From Lysobacteraceae bacterium 2PB (GTDB lineage Bacteria; Pseudomonadota; Gammaproteobacteria; Xanthomonadales; Xanthomonadaceae), in assembly GCA_005502915.1 (NCBI GenBank), contig SCMT01000006.1, positions 1-64,000 of the forward strand: a DNA stretch of 64,000 nt, given 5' to 3'. Positions 9,786 to 18,164 of the stretch are shown in pieces (the stretch's first letter is position 1; each line of letters begins with the position of its first letter). The notes beneath the pieces are model-generated. The model ran no database searches. It saw nothing but the letters and a program-made list of their open reading frames with translations, and had not been told where the DNA came from. Both the position numbers and the translations under genes were made by a program.

Positions 9786-9913
9786 CGGGATAACCAGGGC
9801 TTCGTGAACTGCAAAGCCTCCACCGGCTGCGACTGGCTGGCATCGCCCGGATCCTCACGAGGCGGGCGATCGCGCGGCGCCCTCGAATCCGCGCCGCAGC
9901 GCGGGGGCGGCGA

Positions 9914-10411
9914 TCAGCCGAGCGCGGAGGGCTCGGTGAAGTCCATGCGCTGCGCCCCGGACGCGGCGAGCGCGGCGTCGATGCCGGCGCAGGCCTCGTC
10001 CTCGCAGTCGACCAGCAGCAGGATGCGGCCCTCGGCGATCTCCTGCTCGAACCGGCGGCGGATCGGATCGGGCAGGGCCGAGCCCGCAAGCGCCGATGCC
10101 CAGGCGCCGGCAGCGGCGCCGATCGCGGCGACTGCGGCGGCCCCGGCGATGGTGATGCCGATCGCGGGCACGGCCACGCCGATCAGCCCTGCGAGCATGC
10201 CTGCGGTGCCGCCGCCGAGTGCACCGCGCAGGGCGGCCGGCATGAAGTCGGTGCTGGCGTTGCGGTAGTCGTCCGGGATGCGCGCCATCTCGATGTCGGC
10301 GCGTGCGACCAGGGCAACGTCCGCGTCCGGGATGCCGCGCGCGCGCAATGCGGCGATGGCCTGCTCGGCGGTGGCGACGTTCCGCATCAGGTAGATGTGT
10401 CGGGTCTTCAT
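9914..10411 (-). CDS. Glycine-zipper membrane protein resembling DUF1269/general-stress proteins
   Basis: A 165-aa protein without a confident family name. The N-terminal ~50 residues form an alpha/beta ferredoxin-like half (MKTRHIYLMRNVATAEQAIAAL). Residues about 60-115 are a Gly/Ala-rich hydrophobic hairpin (GALGGGTAGMLAGLIGVAVP), and the C-terminal part (ILLLVDCEDE) looks like a second alpha/beta half. This split alpha/beta-TM-alpha/beta layout is shared with DUF1269-like and Gsp17M-like stress proteins. A clear GAGGAGTG Shine-Dalgarno precedes the ATG. Convergent with amtB. Confidence 0.7.
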   Translation of the reverse strand: MKTRHIYLMRNVATAEQAIAALRARGIPDADVALVARADIEMARIPDDYRNASTDFMPAALRGALGGGTAGMLAGLIGVAVPAIGITIAGAAAVAAIGAAAGAWASALAGSALPDPIRRRFEQEIAEGRILLLVDCEDEACAGIDAALAASGAQRMDFTEPSALG

Positions 10412-10637
10412 CGAACACTCCTCGCCGGATGTCCGGCGCCATGGGGGAAGCGATCAGGATCGGACCCAGTGTGGGTGGACCTGCCTGAATCCTTCCGGCC
10501 GCAACGGCCCCGAAGCTGAATGCGCATGCAGGAGCTGCCTTCGCTCCCCTGGGCATGACTCGAAATCAGGTGCTTCGCGATCGCATCGTTGATGTCGAAT
10601 TCGCCGAATCCCGGCACTGACTATGCGATTCCCCGAC
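10412..10637. other. Intergenic region left of the IS relic
   Basis: 226 bp with the promoter region of the minus-strand gene at 9914 and no supported coding sequence. It forms the left flank of the IS3 relic. Confidence 0.4.
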
Positions 10638-11374
10638 TGAATCGCCCGGGGGTTTCATCGATATCCCGGGGTCATCGCAAATGGTCTGACTCGAGGCATT
10701 CATGAGCACCAAGCGAGACATGGAGGCGTTCAGGATCGAGGCGGTTCGGCAAGTGAAGGAAGACGAACGACTGCTCGGGCTGATCAGACACCAGTGGCTG
10801 GCCAACGGAACCGTTTATGGGCATCGCAAGCCGAGCAGGGATCTGCGAGATGCTGGCGAGCGTTGCAGCCGGCATCGCGTCCATCGCCTGATGCGTGCGG
10901 AAGGTCTGCGGATGCAGGTCGGCTACGGGCGCAAGCCGTGTTTCCACTGTGGCTTTTCGCATGCAGCGGCGGCCAACCGGCTGGATCGCGAGTTCGACGT
11001 CGCCATGCCGGATGCCGAGTAGGCAAGCGACTCCACATTCATCCGGACGCATGAAGGCTGGATGCATCCGGCGGTCGTGCTGGACCTGTTCTCCCGACAC
11101 GTCACCGGTTGGGCGATGCGGGATCGAGCCGACGCGGCAACTGTCACGACGATGCGCCGGTGGAGAGCTTCTTCGCTCTGCGGAAGCGCGAGCGCATCAG
11201 TCGACGCATCTACCCGTCGAAGGATGCCGCACGGGCCGACGTGTTCGATTGCATCGAGATGTCCTGCAACGCGAAGCGCCGGCACGGTTCAAATGGCGAT
11301 GTGTCGCCTGTAGAGTACGAACGGCGCCATGCGCAACGAGGGTCCTGACTGCCTACGGAACCCTGGGCGATTCA
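10638..11374 (+). mobile_element. Decayed IS3-family insertion sequence
   Basis: The ends are imperfect inverted repeats: TGAATCGCCCGGGGGTTTC at the left, and the complement of TGAATCGCCCAGGGTTCCG at the right (first 10 bases identical). Between them lie about 740 bp, against about 1.2 kb for an intact IS3 element. OrfA is almost entirely missing and orfB carries a nonsense mutation, an internal deletion and a frame change. No clear target-site duplication remains. It marks the left border of the accessory five-gene operon. Confidence 0.8.
10702..11348 (+). pseudogene. IS3-family transposase relic (OrfA start fused to OrfB fragments)
   Basis: The first about 17 residues (MSTKRDMEAFRIEAVRQV) look like the start of IS3 OrfA. 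They run directly into OrfB HTH_21-type sequence (DERLLGLIRHQWLANGTVYG...RHRVHRLMRAEGLRMQVGYGRKP), so most of OrfA has been deleted. A TAG at 11020-11022 stands where the family normally has the Trp of VWVTDITYI, and the same frame continues afterwards into the integrase core (THEGWMHPAVVLDLFSRHVTGWAM). The middle of the catalytic domain is lost near 11140-11155. The C-terminal part (APVESFFALRKRERISRR...RRHG...SPVEYE) continues in a different frame. No active transposase can be made. Confidence 0.82.
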
Positions 11375-11620
11375 GGCATCGACCGGAATGCTGTATCGAC
11401 ATGGCCGATGACGCACGCGATCGGAATAGGCCTGATCGATCAGTTTCAATCCTGTCAGATATTACAGCTACTGGGCGCGCCCACCTGCGGGAATTATCGG
11501 ACAACGGGCTTCGCTACCAGCGCGCCGATTCAATCCAAGGCCGCCGCTCAGGGCGGCCTCGGCACGCCCTGAACGAAGAGGAAGAGAACCCGTAGCAATT
11601 CAACCCAAGAGGGCAACACC
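11375..11620. other. Leader region of the five-gene accessory operon
   Basis: 246 bp, visibly more A+T-rich than its surroundings, between the IS relic and the first operon gene. It must contain the operon promoter. A palindrome TGATCGATCA is at 11433-11442 and an 8-bp hairpin (AGGCCGCC-GCTCA-G-GGCGGCCT) is at 11538-11559, inside the likely 5' untranslated region. No confident -35/-10 pair was identified. Confidence 0.45.
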
Positions 11621-12001
11621 ATGACGCAGCAGCTCGATGAGATTTTCTCTGCAGAACGCGCCGTTACCGGTCCACTGGTATTCACCTTCGTACTCAGTTC
11701 CACCGTCTCCATCACCACCGCTGTGACCGGCGATGCTCGCCAGAACGCGACGGTGGCGATCTTGAACGGGTCGGTGACCCTGTGGAGCGCGACGTTGACC
11801 CAGTTCGAGCCCACCGCCACGATCCCCTTCGACCTGATCGCCGGCACTTTGACGATCAAGAAGGGCGGCACCTTTGTTCTGCAGATTCCGACCACGCTCC
11901 AGAACGGCACCGTGATCGCCAATCTCACCATCGCGACCCTGAATAATCCGCAGGGAACACCGTTCACCGCCACCGTCGCCTCCTGGCCGCTGGTGTCCTG
12001 A
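11621..12001 (+). CDS. Operon protein 1: small beta-rich protein of unknown function
   Basis: A 126-aa protein that I do not recognise. It has no signal peptide or membrane helix. It is rich in Thr, Val and Ile with alternating beta-strand patterns throughout (FTFVLSSTVSITTAV, ATVAILNGSVTLWSATL). Residues about 57-126 align with the C-terminal about 75 residues of the next protein: the shared core is TQF-x-P, a central IPTT, then VA-x-W ending in L-x-x-S. An AAGAGGGC ribosome site precedes the ATG. A strong hairpin follows the stop, so it may be made in excess over the rest of the operon. It could be a structural subunit, but that is inference. Confidence 0.75.
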   Translation: MTQQLDEIFSAERAVTGPLVFTFVLSSTVSITTAVTGDARQNATVAILNGSVTLWSATLTQFEPTATIPFDLIAGTLTIKKGGTFVLQIPTTLQNGTVIANLTIATLNNPQGTPFTATVASWPLVS

Positions 12002-12011
12002 TCCACCGCAG

Positions 12012-12050
12012 GCCTGCCGGGCACCGTCGACTGGACAATGCCCGGCAGGC
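12012..12050 (+). terminator. Strong intercistronic hairpin after operon protein 1
   Basis: A perfect 12-bp stem (GCCTGCCGGGCA paired to TGCCCGGCAGGC) with a 15-nt loop begins 10 bp after the stop codon. There is no T-run, so it is more likely a partial terminator or mRNA stabiliser than a full stop of the operon. Confidence 0.55.
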
Positions 12051-12279
12051 GCTAGCGGCGACATCAGGCAATCACCGGGCCTGCACGGCGGATCCGCTTC
12101 TCCCTTGTCCATCCGTCGAATGCCGGGCCGGGCCTGCCCCGCGATGCTTCTGGGGCTTCGACTCGATCGGAGCTTCCGTCTTTCATCCGATGGCGTGCGT
12201 TGACCTGCGTCACGCCACACTCAGGCTGTTCTGGAGATGCGCAGCTGGCGCCTCGCCTCCATCTGCGACCAAGCCGATC

Positions 12280-13077
12280 ATGACCATGCCACCGGATCCG
12301 AAGAACATCCCCGAGGCGAGACCGCCCGAGATTCTGCGCGGCACGTCGCTCGCTGTCTCGACGACGGCCGCGCTCGGGGCGAATGCGCCGAGATCGCTGA
12401 CGAACCGGGAACTGATCGCCAAGCTCGCCGACTTGCCGATCGCGAAAACCACGGTCGGCCCGCTCGATATCAATGTGCAATCCGACCCGGCGCGCGGACA
12501 GGCGGTGGTGAGCCTTCAGCTGTCGGGCGTTACCGTACTCACGCAGCTCATCTGCCTCGTGGATCCGGTGCTCACGCTGGACCTGGCCCAGGGCGACAGC
12601 GCCGCCACAGGCCGCATCACGCTGCAGTTGCTGGAACCGCCGCGCTACTCGTCGATCGATGCCGACGTCTCCACCCTGCAAGGATCGGTGCCCGGTCGGT
12701 TCAAGGGCATGCTCGACAGCTGGGTAGCCACCGCTTTGCCTGTGATCGGCGATTTCGTGGCGATTCTGACCAGCGAACTCTCCACCCTGACGACCGTGCG
12801 CGGGCCTGCCGCGAACTTCGCCGAGTTTCAGTTCCATCAGGGGACGACGCTCACCGCCCGGGCGGAAGTCACCCAGTTCGCGCCGGTCCAGGTCTTTCCC
12901 GATGCGATCGTGAGCGGCGGGGTCCGGATCGAGCCGAATGCACAGATCACGCTTTCGATCCCCACGACCATCTCACCGGGTTGGCTGTTCCTGCAGGCCA
13001 CGTTTTCCTCGCCGACCACGCCGCCCACGCGGGTCTCGTCATCGGTAGCGAACTGGTCGCTGCCGCCGCTCAGTTGA
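12280..13077 (+). CDS. Operon protein 2: beta-rich protein sharing a C-terminal module with protein 1
   Basis: A 265-aa unrecognised protein with no signal peptide. The N-terminal about 40 residues are Pro/Ala-rich and probably disordered. Residues about 45-185 contain strand-rich sequence (TVGPLDINVQSDPARGQAVVSLQLSG) and one amphipathic helical stretch (MLDSWVATALPVIGDFVAILTSELSTL). Residues about 190-265 are the module shared with protein 1, around TQFAPVQVFPDAIVSGG, then LSIPTTISPG and SSVANWSLPPLS. The start is uncertain: ATGs at 12280 and 12286 are possible, neither with a strong Shine-Dalgarno, and the frame is open to 12190. It lies 43 bp upstream of the 1220-aa gene and is presumably cotranscribed. 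Confidence 0.7.
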   Translation: MTMPPDPKNIPEARPPEILRGTSLAVSTTAALGANAPRSLTNRELIAKLADLPIAKTTVGPLDINVQSDPARGQAVVSLQLSGVTVLTQLICLVDPVLTLDLAQGDSAATGRITLQLLEPPRYSSIDADVSTLQGSVPGRFKGMLDSWVATALPVIGDFVAILTSELSTLTTVRGPAANFAEFQFHQGTTLTARAEVTQFAPVQVFPDAIVSGGVRIEPNAQITLSIPTTISPGWLFLQATFSSPTTPPTRVSSSVANWSLPPLS

Positions 13078-13120
13078 ACACCCGTCCGTAATCCGGGCCA
13101 GCGCAGACAGGGAGTGTGCG

Positions 13121-16100
13121 ATGACCGACGAAGCGCTGTTCCGCCGCTACTTCGACAGCCCGCTCTACCTGCTCGAGCCCTCGGAAGGTGCGCCGGGTTG
13201 GGTCGGTTTCGTCAGCCTGGGCAGCGCGCCGCCGCCGACGCTGCCGCTGAAGGACACCTTCCTCGATGGCCATTACCTGTTCGCGCCTTCGGCGCCCCCG
13301 ATCGCGGACAACATGGCCGCTGTCGCTTACGCCCAGGCAGTGAAAGACTGGTTGGCCCGGAACTTCGGCAATCCATTCCGCGGCTATGCCTGCCTGTGGC
13401 TGCCCGACGCCGAGGGGCCGACCTTCAGCACCGAGCCCGACCAAAGCACGCTGACCTTCTTCCCCAATCCCGGGAGCGGGGCAGCAGCGGGCAACGACTT
13501 CAATCTGCTGATCGGTCAGCTGGGCTTCTCGGTCCCCACCCAGACCGTGCTCGGCATGGGCAGTCGTGGCCTGGTGTTCTACCGGTTCGGCTCCAGTGTC
13601 GTGCAATTCAATACCAACGATGGCACCAGCCCGCCTTCGGTCATCGGCAATTCGGGACTGCCCTTCCTGGGGCCGTATGCGGGCTGCTTCACGGTGGCGG
13701 GCACGCTCTCGCGCTCGGGTGCGCAGAGCACGGTCGATGGCCTCGCCACCGGCTTCCACTATCTGCACGAAGCGGCGGGCGTCGCGGTGCGGCAGATCTA
13801 TCCCATGCTGGTCGCGCGGCCCGGCCTCGCGGATCTCGCCTATTCGGGCACCGTGGATCCGCTGGACCTGTTCAATGCGGTCGCTCCGCTTTCGAATCCG
13901 GCAGCAGGCAGGCTGCGGACCCAGTTCGCACTGACAGCGCCCGCGCGTATCGCCAGCTGGTACCGCAGTTCGAACGGGCGCGCGGTCGACGTTCTTCCTC
14001 TGAACGGTCTGGATGGCAACGACGAGCCCCGCCCCTGGTGCGGCGCTCTGGTGCTGCAATCCCGAGAAGCCGCAGGAGCACCACTGCGCAGGGTCTATCT
14101 GACGCCCGCAGGCGACTTTGCCTTGGCCGACAGTTCCGGCGACAGCGATGGCCAGCCGCTCGACCTGTTGCCTGGTCTCTACGGCAACGAACAACTGCGT
14201 CTGCGCGCCTGGCAGGCGTCGGGTGCTTGCGACCGGTTGCGTTTCGTGCCCGGGCAGCCGGCCAGCGCGCCGGTGTTCCCGTTTCCGCCGGCCGATCTCA
14301 ATGCGCCGGGGCTGGGCCAGCGCAAACCGCGTCTCGACGCCCGCTTCGTTACGGCCTGGGCCGCGGTGCTGAGCGGTGAGCAGGGGCAGGCTGCGTACCT
14401 GGCGCAGCCCGAGGGCAATCCGCTGTACGCGCCGCCCCGTGGCGCCGAAGCCGGAAGTCTGCCGCTGTTGCCGCCGTTGGCCACGCCTTCGCCCATCCCG
14501 CAGAGCAGTCGCGACGGAGCGTTGTTGCTGCTGCCTTTCGCGCCGTATGCAGGCATCGGCTCGGGCTCCGGCAGCACTGCGATCGGCGCGCTGGGCGCCT
14601 ATGAGAGCCAGATCCTCTCGCAGGCGCGCAAGGATCGTTTGGGCGCCGAGGGCCTGCCACGTCTGGCAGCCCAGAGAGCCTTCCGGCGCGCGCGCGTGCA
14701 GGCGGCCGAAGGCGAAGAGGCGCAGACGCAGCAGGCGACCACGCCGCAAGGCCTGTATGCGGAAATCGAAACGACGAGCGCGGCCGGAGCGGAAGCGCTG
14801 TACCAGAAGGTGGTGATCGCGCGATCCATCGCCAAACTGCCGGCCCGCGGAAGCGTGGATTTCGGCTTCGCGTCGCTGGAGCCCGAACTGCAGGACCTGT
14901 TCCAGACCAATCAATTGATGGCCGTGATCGTCAACCCGGCCAAGCTTGGTCGACCGACTCCGCCGCTGCTGCCCGGGCAGGCCGCCGAGGGTGAGCCCCG
15001 CTTCGATCGCGATGTGGTGATTGCGGATTGGCGAATGACCGCAGCGGTCGGCGAGTCCCTCAATGCAACCGCTTACAGCAATATCCTGATTCTGAAGTAT
15101 TGCGATGGTTCGCTGCTGGAGCGCGTGCGCAATCCCAACAAGTGGGTGGCCACCGACAGTTTTTCGCTGTCCACGGACAGCGGCGCCGATACCGCGGTCG
15201 CACTCACCGGCCTGTCCAGCTATCTGCAGGATTATCTGGAGGCCGGCATCGCCAGCGCCGATGCCGGCGACAGCCTCTACGCCGACTTCGCACGGATCGT
15301 CCAGGACCCGCAGTGGCAGGGCTTCATCGTGCTGGCCGCCGAGGTCGACCCTTCAGGATTTCCCGACCAGATCAAGGGTCTCGTCGCCGGCATCGATTTT
15401 TCGCAGTTCCGGGCGCACCATTTCGGCGCGACGGCGAGCCGCGTCGAGGTCGATGGCAGCGCGGTGAAGATGCAGACGCCGAGCAGCCTGTTCGGCTTGA
15501 TCGACTATCAGCTGCCGGCCTATCGCGCCAACGTCGCGGCAGGTGGCAGCCACGACATGCCGATCGCCCTGCCTGCCGACGGCGATTTCGGATTCCAGGT
15601 GCTGCAGTTGCAGACCCTGTTCCGCAATGCGGCGCTGGTCGATTTCCGCAGCCACGTGCAGCTCACGATCGATCGCCTGTTCCTGTCGCCGGTGCAGGCG
15701 GCCTATGGCGCCATCGGCAGGCTGCCTGCCCAGGCGGTCGTGCTCAAGGGCAGCTATCAGCGACAGGGCGTCACCGGCGTCTATGTGTTCGAACGGAACG
15801 CCACCACGCGCTTCCAGCTGGCCAGCAATGCCTTGCCCTCGGTCGCGATCCAGCGGGTGGTGTTCAACACATTGTCGAACGGCACCGAGCCCGGCGGCGA
15901 CGGCATCGTGCGCAGCCGTTTCCTGATGTCCGGGGCGCTGGAGTTCGCCGTGCTGTCGGTGCAGTTGCCGGACAAGAGCACTCGCGAAACCGACCTGCTC
16001 TCGTTCGGTCCGTTGCCTGGAGCTGCCCCGACGGCCCCCGCGACGGGGTTGGCTTTCTCGGGTCTGGAGGTCTCGATGTCCTCGCCGGTCGACGCGCCGA

Positions 16101-16783
16101 ACGCGGTCAGCTTCATGTTCGAGGCCAGCAGGCTGGCACTGGATCAGGGCGCCAGCCAGGCCCGTCCGCACAGCGTGTTCACCGATCTCGCCCTGCAGGT
16201 CGATGGCTTCATCGCGGGTGCGGAAGACAAGCGGCCGATCGATTTCGGCTTTCTGCCTGTCGGTGTCGAGCCCAAGCTCAAGCCCATTTCCGGCCCCTGG
16301 TTCGGCATCGCCTACAAGATCACCCTGGGCTCGCCCGGCGGTCTGGTTTCGCAGGCGGGCTTCACTTCGAGGCTGCTGCTGGCCTGGGCGCCGACTTCAC
16401 TGGCCAACGACGCCAGTACCGCGGTTTTCACCGGCTTGCAGCTTCCGGGTGCGGCGCCGGGCGCCAAACTGTTTTCGATCCAGGGCGTGCTCAAGCTGTC
16501 GATCGACAGCCTCCTGCTTCGTCGCGAACACGTCTCGGCCGCCACCCCGTCTTTCACCCTGCGCCTGAACAATGTCGGCCTGAGCTTTCTCGGCATCGCC
16601 AAACTGCCGCCCGGCGCGACCATCAATTTCTTCCTGTTCGGCGACCCGTCCGGCGACGGCAGCCTCGGCTGGTACGCCGCGTATGTCCAGGACAGCAAGA
16701 CCACGCTGACCGCCATCGACGCACTGCCCGAGGCACTGCCGCAGATGCATTCACTCCCCGTCCATCAGGAGCAAGCGTCGTGA
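13121..16783 (+). CDS. Operon protein 3: 1220-aa beta-rich protein of unknown function
   Basis: A large intracellular-looking protein (about 130 kDa) with no signal peptide, no membrane helices and no catalytic motif that I can name. The N-terminal half (about 1-500) is a mixed domain starting MTDEALFRRYFDSPLYLLEPSEG. A charged, Gln-rich helical linker around 505-545 (RAFRRARVQAAEGEEAQTQQ) separates it from a C-terminal half of long alternating hydrophobic strands, for example FTLRLNNVGLSFLGIAKL and RSHVQLTIDRLFLSPV. That half resembles the repeated-strand style of the giant protein downstream and of DUF6603-type proteins; the resemblance is stylistic, not a confirmed match. GGGAG ahead of the ATG supports the start. 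Its TGA overlaps the GTG start of the EEP gene, indicating translational coupling. Confidence 0.75.
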   Translation: MTDEALFRRYFDSPLYLLEPSEGAPGWVGFVSLGSAPPPTLPLKDTFLDGHYLFAPSAPPIADNMAAVAYAQAVKDWLARNFGNPFRGYACLWLPDAEGPTFSTEPDQSTLTFFPNPGSGAAAGNDFNLLIGQLGFSVPTQTVLGMGSRGLVFYRFGSSVVQFNTNDGTSPPSVIGNSGLPFLGPYAGCFTVAGTLSRSGAQSTVDGLATGFHYLHEAAGVAVRQIYPMLVARPGLADLAYSGTVDPLDLFNAVAPLSNPAAGRLRTQFALTAPARIASWYRSSNGRAVDVLPLNGLDGNDEPRPWCGALVLQSREAAGAPLRRVYLTPAGDFALADSSGDSDGQPLDLLPGLYGNEQLRLRAWQASGACDRLRFVPGQPASAPVFPFPPADLNAPGLGQRKPRLDARFVTAWAAVLSGEQGQAAYLAQPEGNPLYAPPRGAEAGSLPLLPPLATPSPIPQSSRDGALLLLPFAPYAGIGSGSGSTAIGALGAYESQILSQARKDRLGAEGLPRLAAQRAFRRARVQAAEGEEAQTQQATTPQGLYAEIETTSAAGAEALYQKVVIARSIAKLPARGSVDFGFASLEPELQDLFQTNQLMAVIVNPAKLGRPTPPLLPGQAAEGEPRFDRDVVIADWRMTAAVGESLNATAYSNILILKYCDGSLLERVRNPNKWVATDSFSLSTDSGADTAVALTGLSSYLQDYLEAGIASADAGDSLYADFARIVQDPQWQGFIVLAAEVDPSGFPDQIKGLVAGIDFSQFRAHHFGATASRVEVDGSAVKMQTPSSLFGLIDYQLPAYRANVAAGGSHDMPIALPADGDFGFQVLQLQTLFRNAALVDFRSHVQLTIDRLFLSPVQAAYGAIGRLPAQAVVLKGSYQRQGVTGVYVFERNATTRFQLASNALPSVAIQRVVFNTLSNGTEPGGDGIVRSRFLMSGALEFAVLSVQLPDKSTRETDLLSFGPLPGAAPTAPATGLAFSGLEVSMSSPVDAPNAVSFMFEASRLALDQGASQARPHSVFTDLALQVDGFIAGAEDKRPIDFGFLPVGVEPKLKPISGPWFGIAYKITLGSPGGLVSQAGFTSRLLLAWAPTSLANDASTAVFTGLQLPGAAPGAKLFSIQGVLKLSIDSLLLRREHVSAATPSFTLRLNNVGLSFLGIAKLPPGATINFFLFGDPSGDGSLGWYAAYVQDSKTTLTAIDALPEALPQMHSLPVHQEQAS

Positions 16784-18150
16784 CGCGTGTCCTTTACTGG
16801 AACATCGAAAAGTTCGCGTCCAACAAGATCGCGAACCCGAGCAAAAAGCGCCAGCGCGGCGGAGCCTTGAAACAGAACCAGAGCTCGGTGCAAAGGCTGG
16901 CCTACATCAACGCCCACTTCGGCATCACGGATGCGCTGGGGGCGGTCGCTCCACCCGACATCGTGGTGGTCGTGGAAGTCACCACCGGCTATGCCGCCCG
17001 CGGCATCCTCGCAAATGGCAGCGGCCCGGCCGGTGCGTTGACCCTGCTGGCGGCCCTGCAGGCAACCACAGGCAATCCGAACTGGCGTCTGGTGCCGCCG
17101 CTGCAGACCGGACCACGCGAATCGGTGGCTGTCTTCTACGACAGCACCGACTACGTGTTCACGGGGCCGTGGCAGTGGCCGGGCGGGGTCGGCCCTGCCT
17201 TCGATCCTGGCGGGATGGCCCCGCCTCCGATCGCCGACTATGCGGCTCCCTTCGTGGCGCCCATCGTGGCCAACGCAGTGGTCCCGCCCGGCGCGGCCCA
17301 CAATGTGGGGGTCGCGCAGAACAGGCTCGCCGCGGCCACGGCATTCACGTATTCGGCCGGTCTCGCGCCCGGTCTGGTCGGGGCCATCGACTTCGGTGGC
17401 AGGCGCGCGCCGTACTGGGTCACTTTCGCCCAGTTGGGCTTTGGTCCCGGGCCGCGGCCCGTGGCCCGCAATATCTCGCTGTTCTGCGTTCACTCGCCGG
17501 CGAACGCAGGCGCGGGGGCCTATCTCACCGCCTTGAACGATATCGCCGAGATCGCGGATGGGCCGCTCGCCGCCGATGAGGTGCGCGTCGTGCTCGGCGA
17601 CTTCAATGTCAACCTTCTGAACGCCGATCTCGCTCGCACCCGCAACGGCAGCTACGCTGCACTGGCGCGCAATGGCTACACGCTCGGGATTGATCGTCCC
17701 GGTGGGCCGCCTGCTCCGATCAACGGCTGGCTCGACTACTTCGCCACCCATATCCGGCGTACCGGCAATGCCAGCTATTGGTCCACACTGACGCAGAACC
17801 AGTACTACCCCGGCTACGGATACACCGGCACCCACATCGTCCAGAACTTCTATTCGATCGACAACATTCTGGCCCGTTACGGGACCGCCGCTGCGGGGCC
17901 GATGGCCAATGTCACCGTGTTGAACGGCGTCGTCGGTTCCAACTACGACGCGATTGTGATGCCACCGGGCGCACCGCCCATCGGCACCTACAACCTGCCG
18001 ATCAGGATGGGAAATCTGGTCCGTTTCGGCGCAACACCGGCGACCGCACCCGCGCACTCCGCAGGGCGCCAGGCTGCCTTCCGGGGCTGGAACAACTACG
18101 GACGAATCCGCAGCACCAGCGACCACCTCGCCATCGTCGCCGACATCTGA
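16780..18150 (+). CDS. Operon protein 4: endonuclease/exonuclease/phosphatase (EEP, DNase I-like) family enzyme
   Basis: A 456-aa protein with the metal-dependent phosphoesterase fold of DNase I, exonuclease III and inositol/sphingomyelin phosphodiesterases. All the key positions are visible: Asn8 in YWNIEKF, Glu66 in VVVVEVTTG, an ESVAVFYDS strand, a VHS motif, Asp274/Asn276 in GDFN, and the terminal SDH pair Asp448/His449 in TSDHLAIVADI. It could cleave nucleic acid, a phospholipid or another phosphodiester; sequence alone does not decide. A large insert (about residues 125-230, Pro/Ala/Gly-rich) is longer than in compact nucleases. It starts with GTG, overlapping the previous stop as GTGA, behind a CAGGAG ribosome site. 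No signal peptide. It is the only clear enzyme of the operon. Confidence 0.85.
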   Translation: MTRVLYWNIEKFASNKIANPSKKRQRGGALKQNQSSVQRLAYINAHFGITDALGAVAPPDIVVVVEVTTGYAARGILANGSGPAGALTLLAALQATTGNPNWRLVPPLQTGPRESVAVFYDSTDYVFTGPWQWPGGVGPAFDPGGMAPPPIADYAAPFVAPIVANAVVPPGAAHNVGVAQNRLAAATAFTYSAGLAPGLVGAIDFGGRRAPYWVTFAQLGFGPGPRPVARNISLFCVHSPANAGAGAYLTALNDIAEIADGPLAADEVRVVLGDFNVNLLNADLARTRNGSYAALARNGYTLGIDRPGGPPAPINGWLDYFATHIRRTGNASYWSTLTQNQYYPGYGYTGTHIVQNFYSIDNILARYGTAAAGPMANVTVLNGVVGSNYDAIVMPPGAPPIGTYNLPIRMGNLVRFGATPATAPAHSAGRQAAFRGWNNYGRIRSTSDHLAIVADI

Positions 18151-18164
18151 GCGAGGAGAACACC

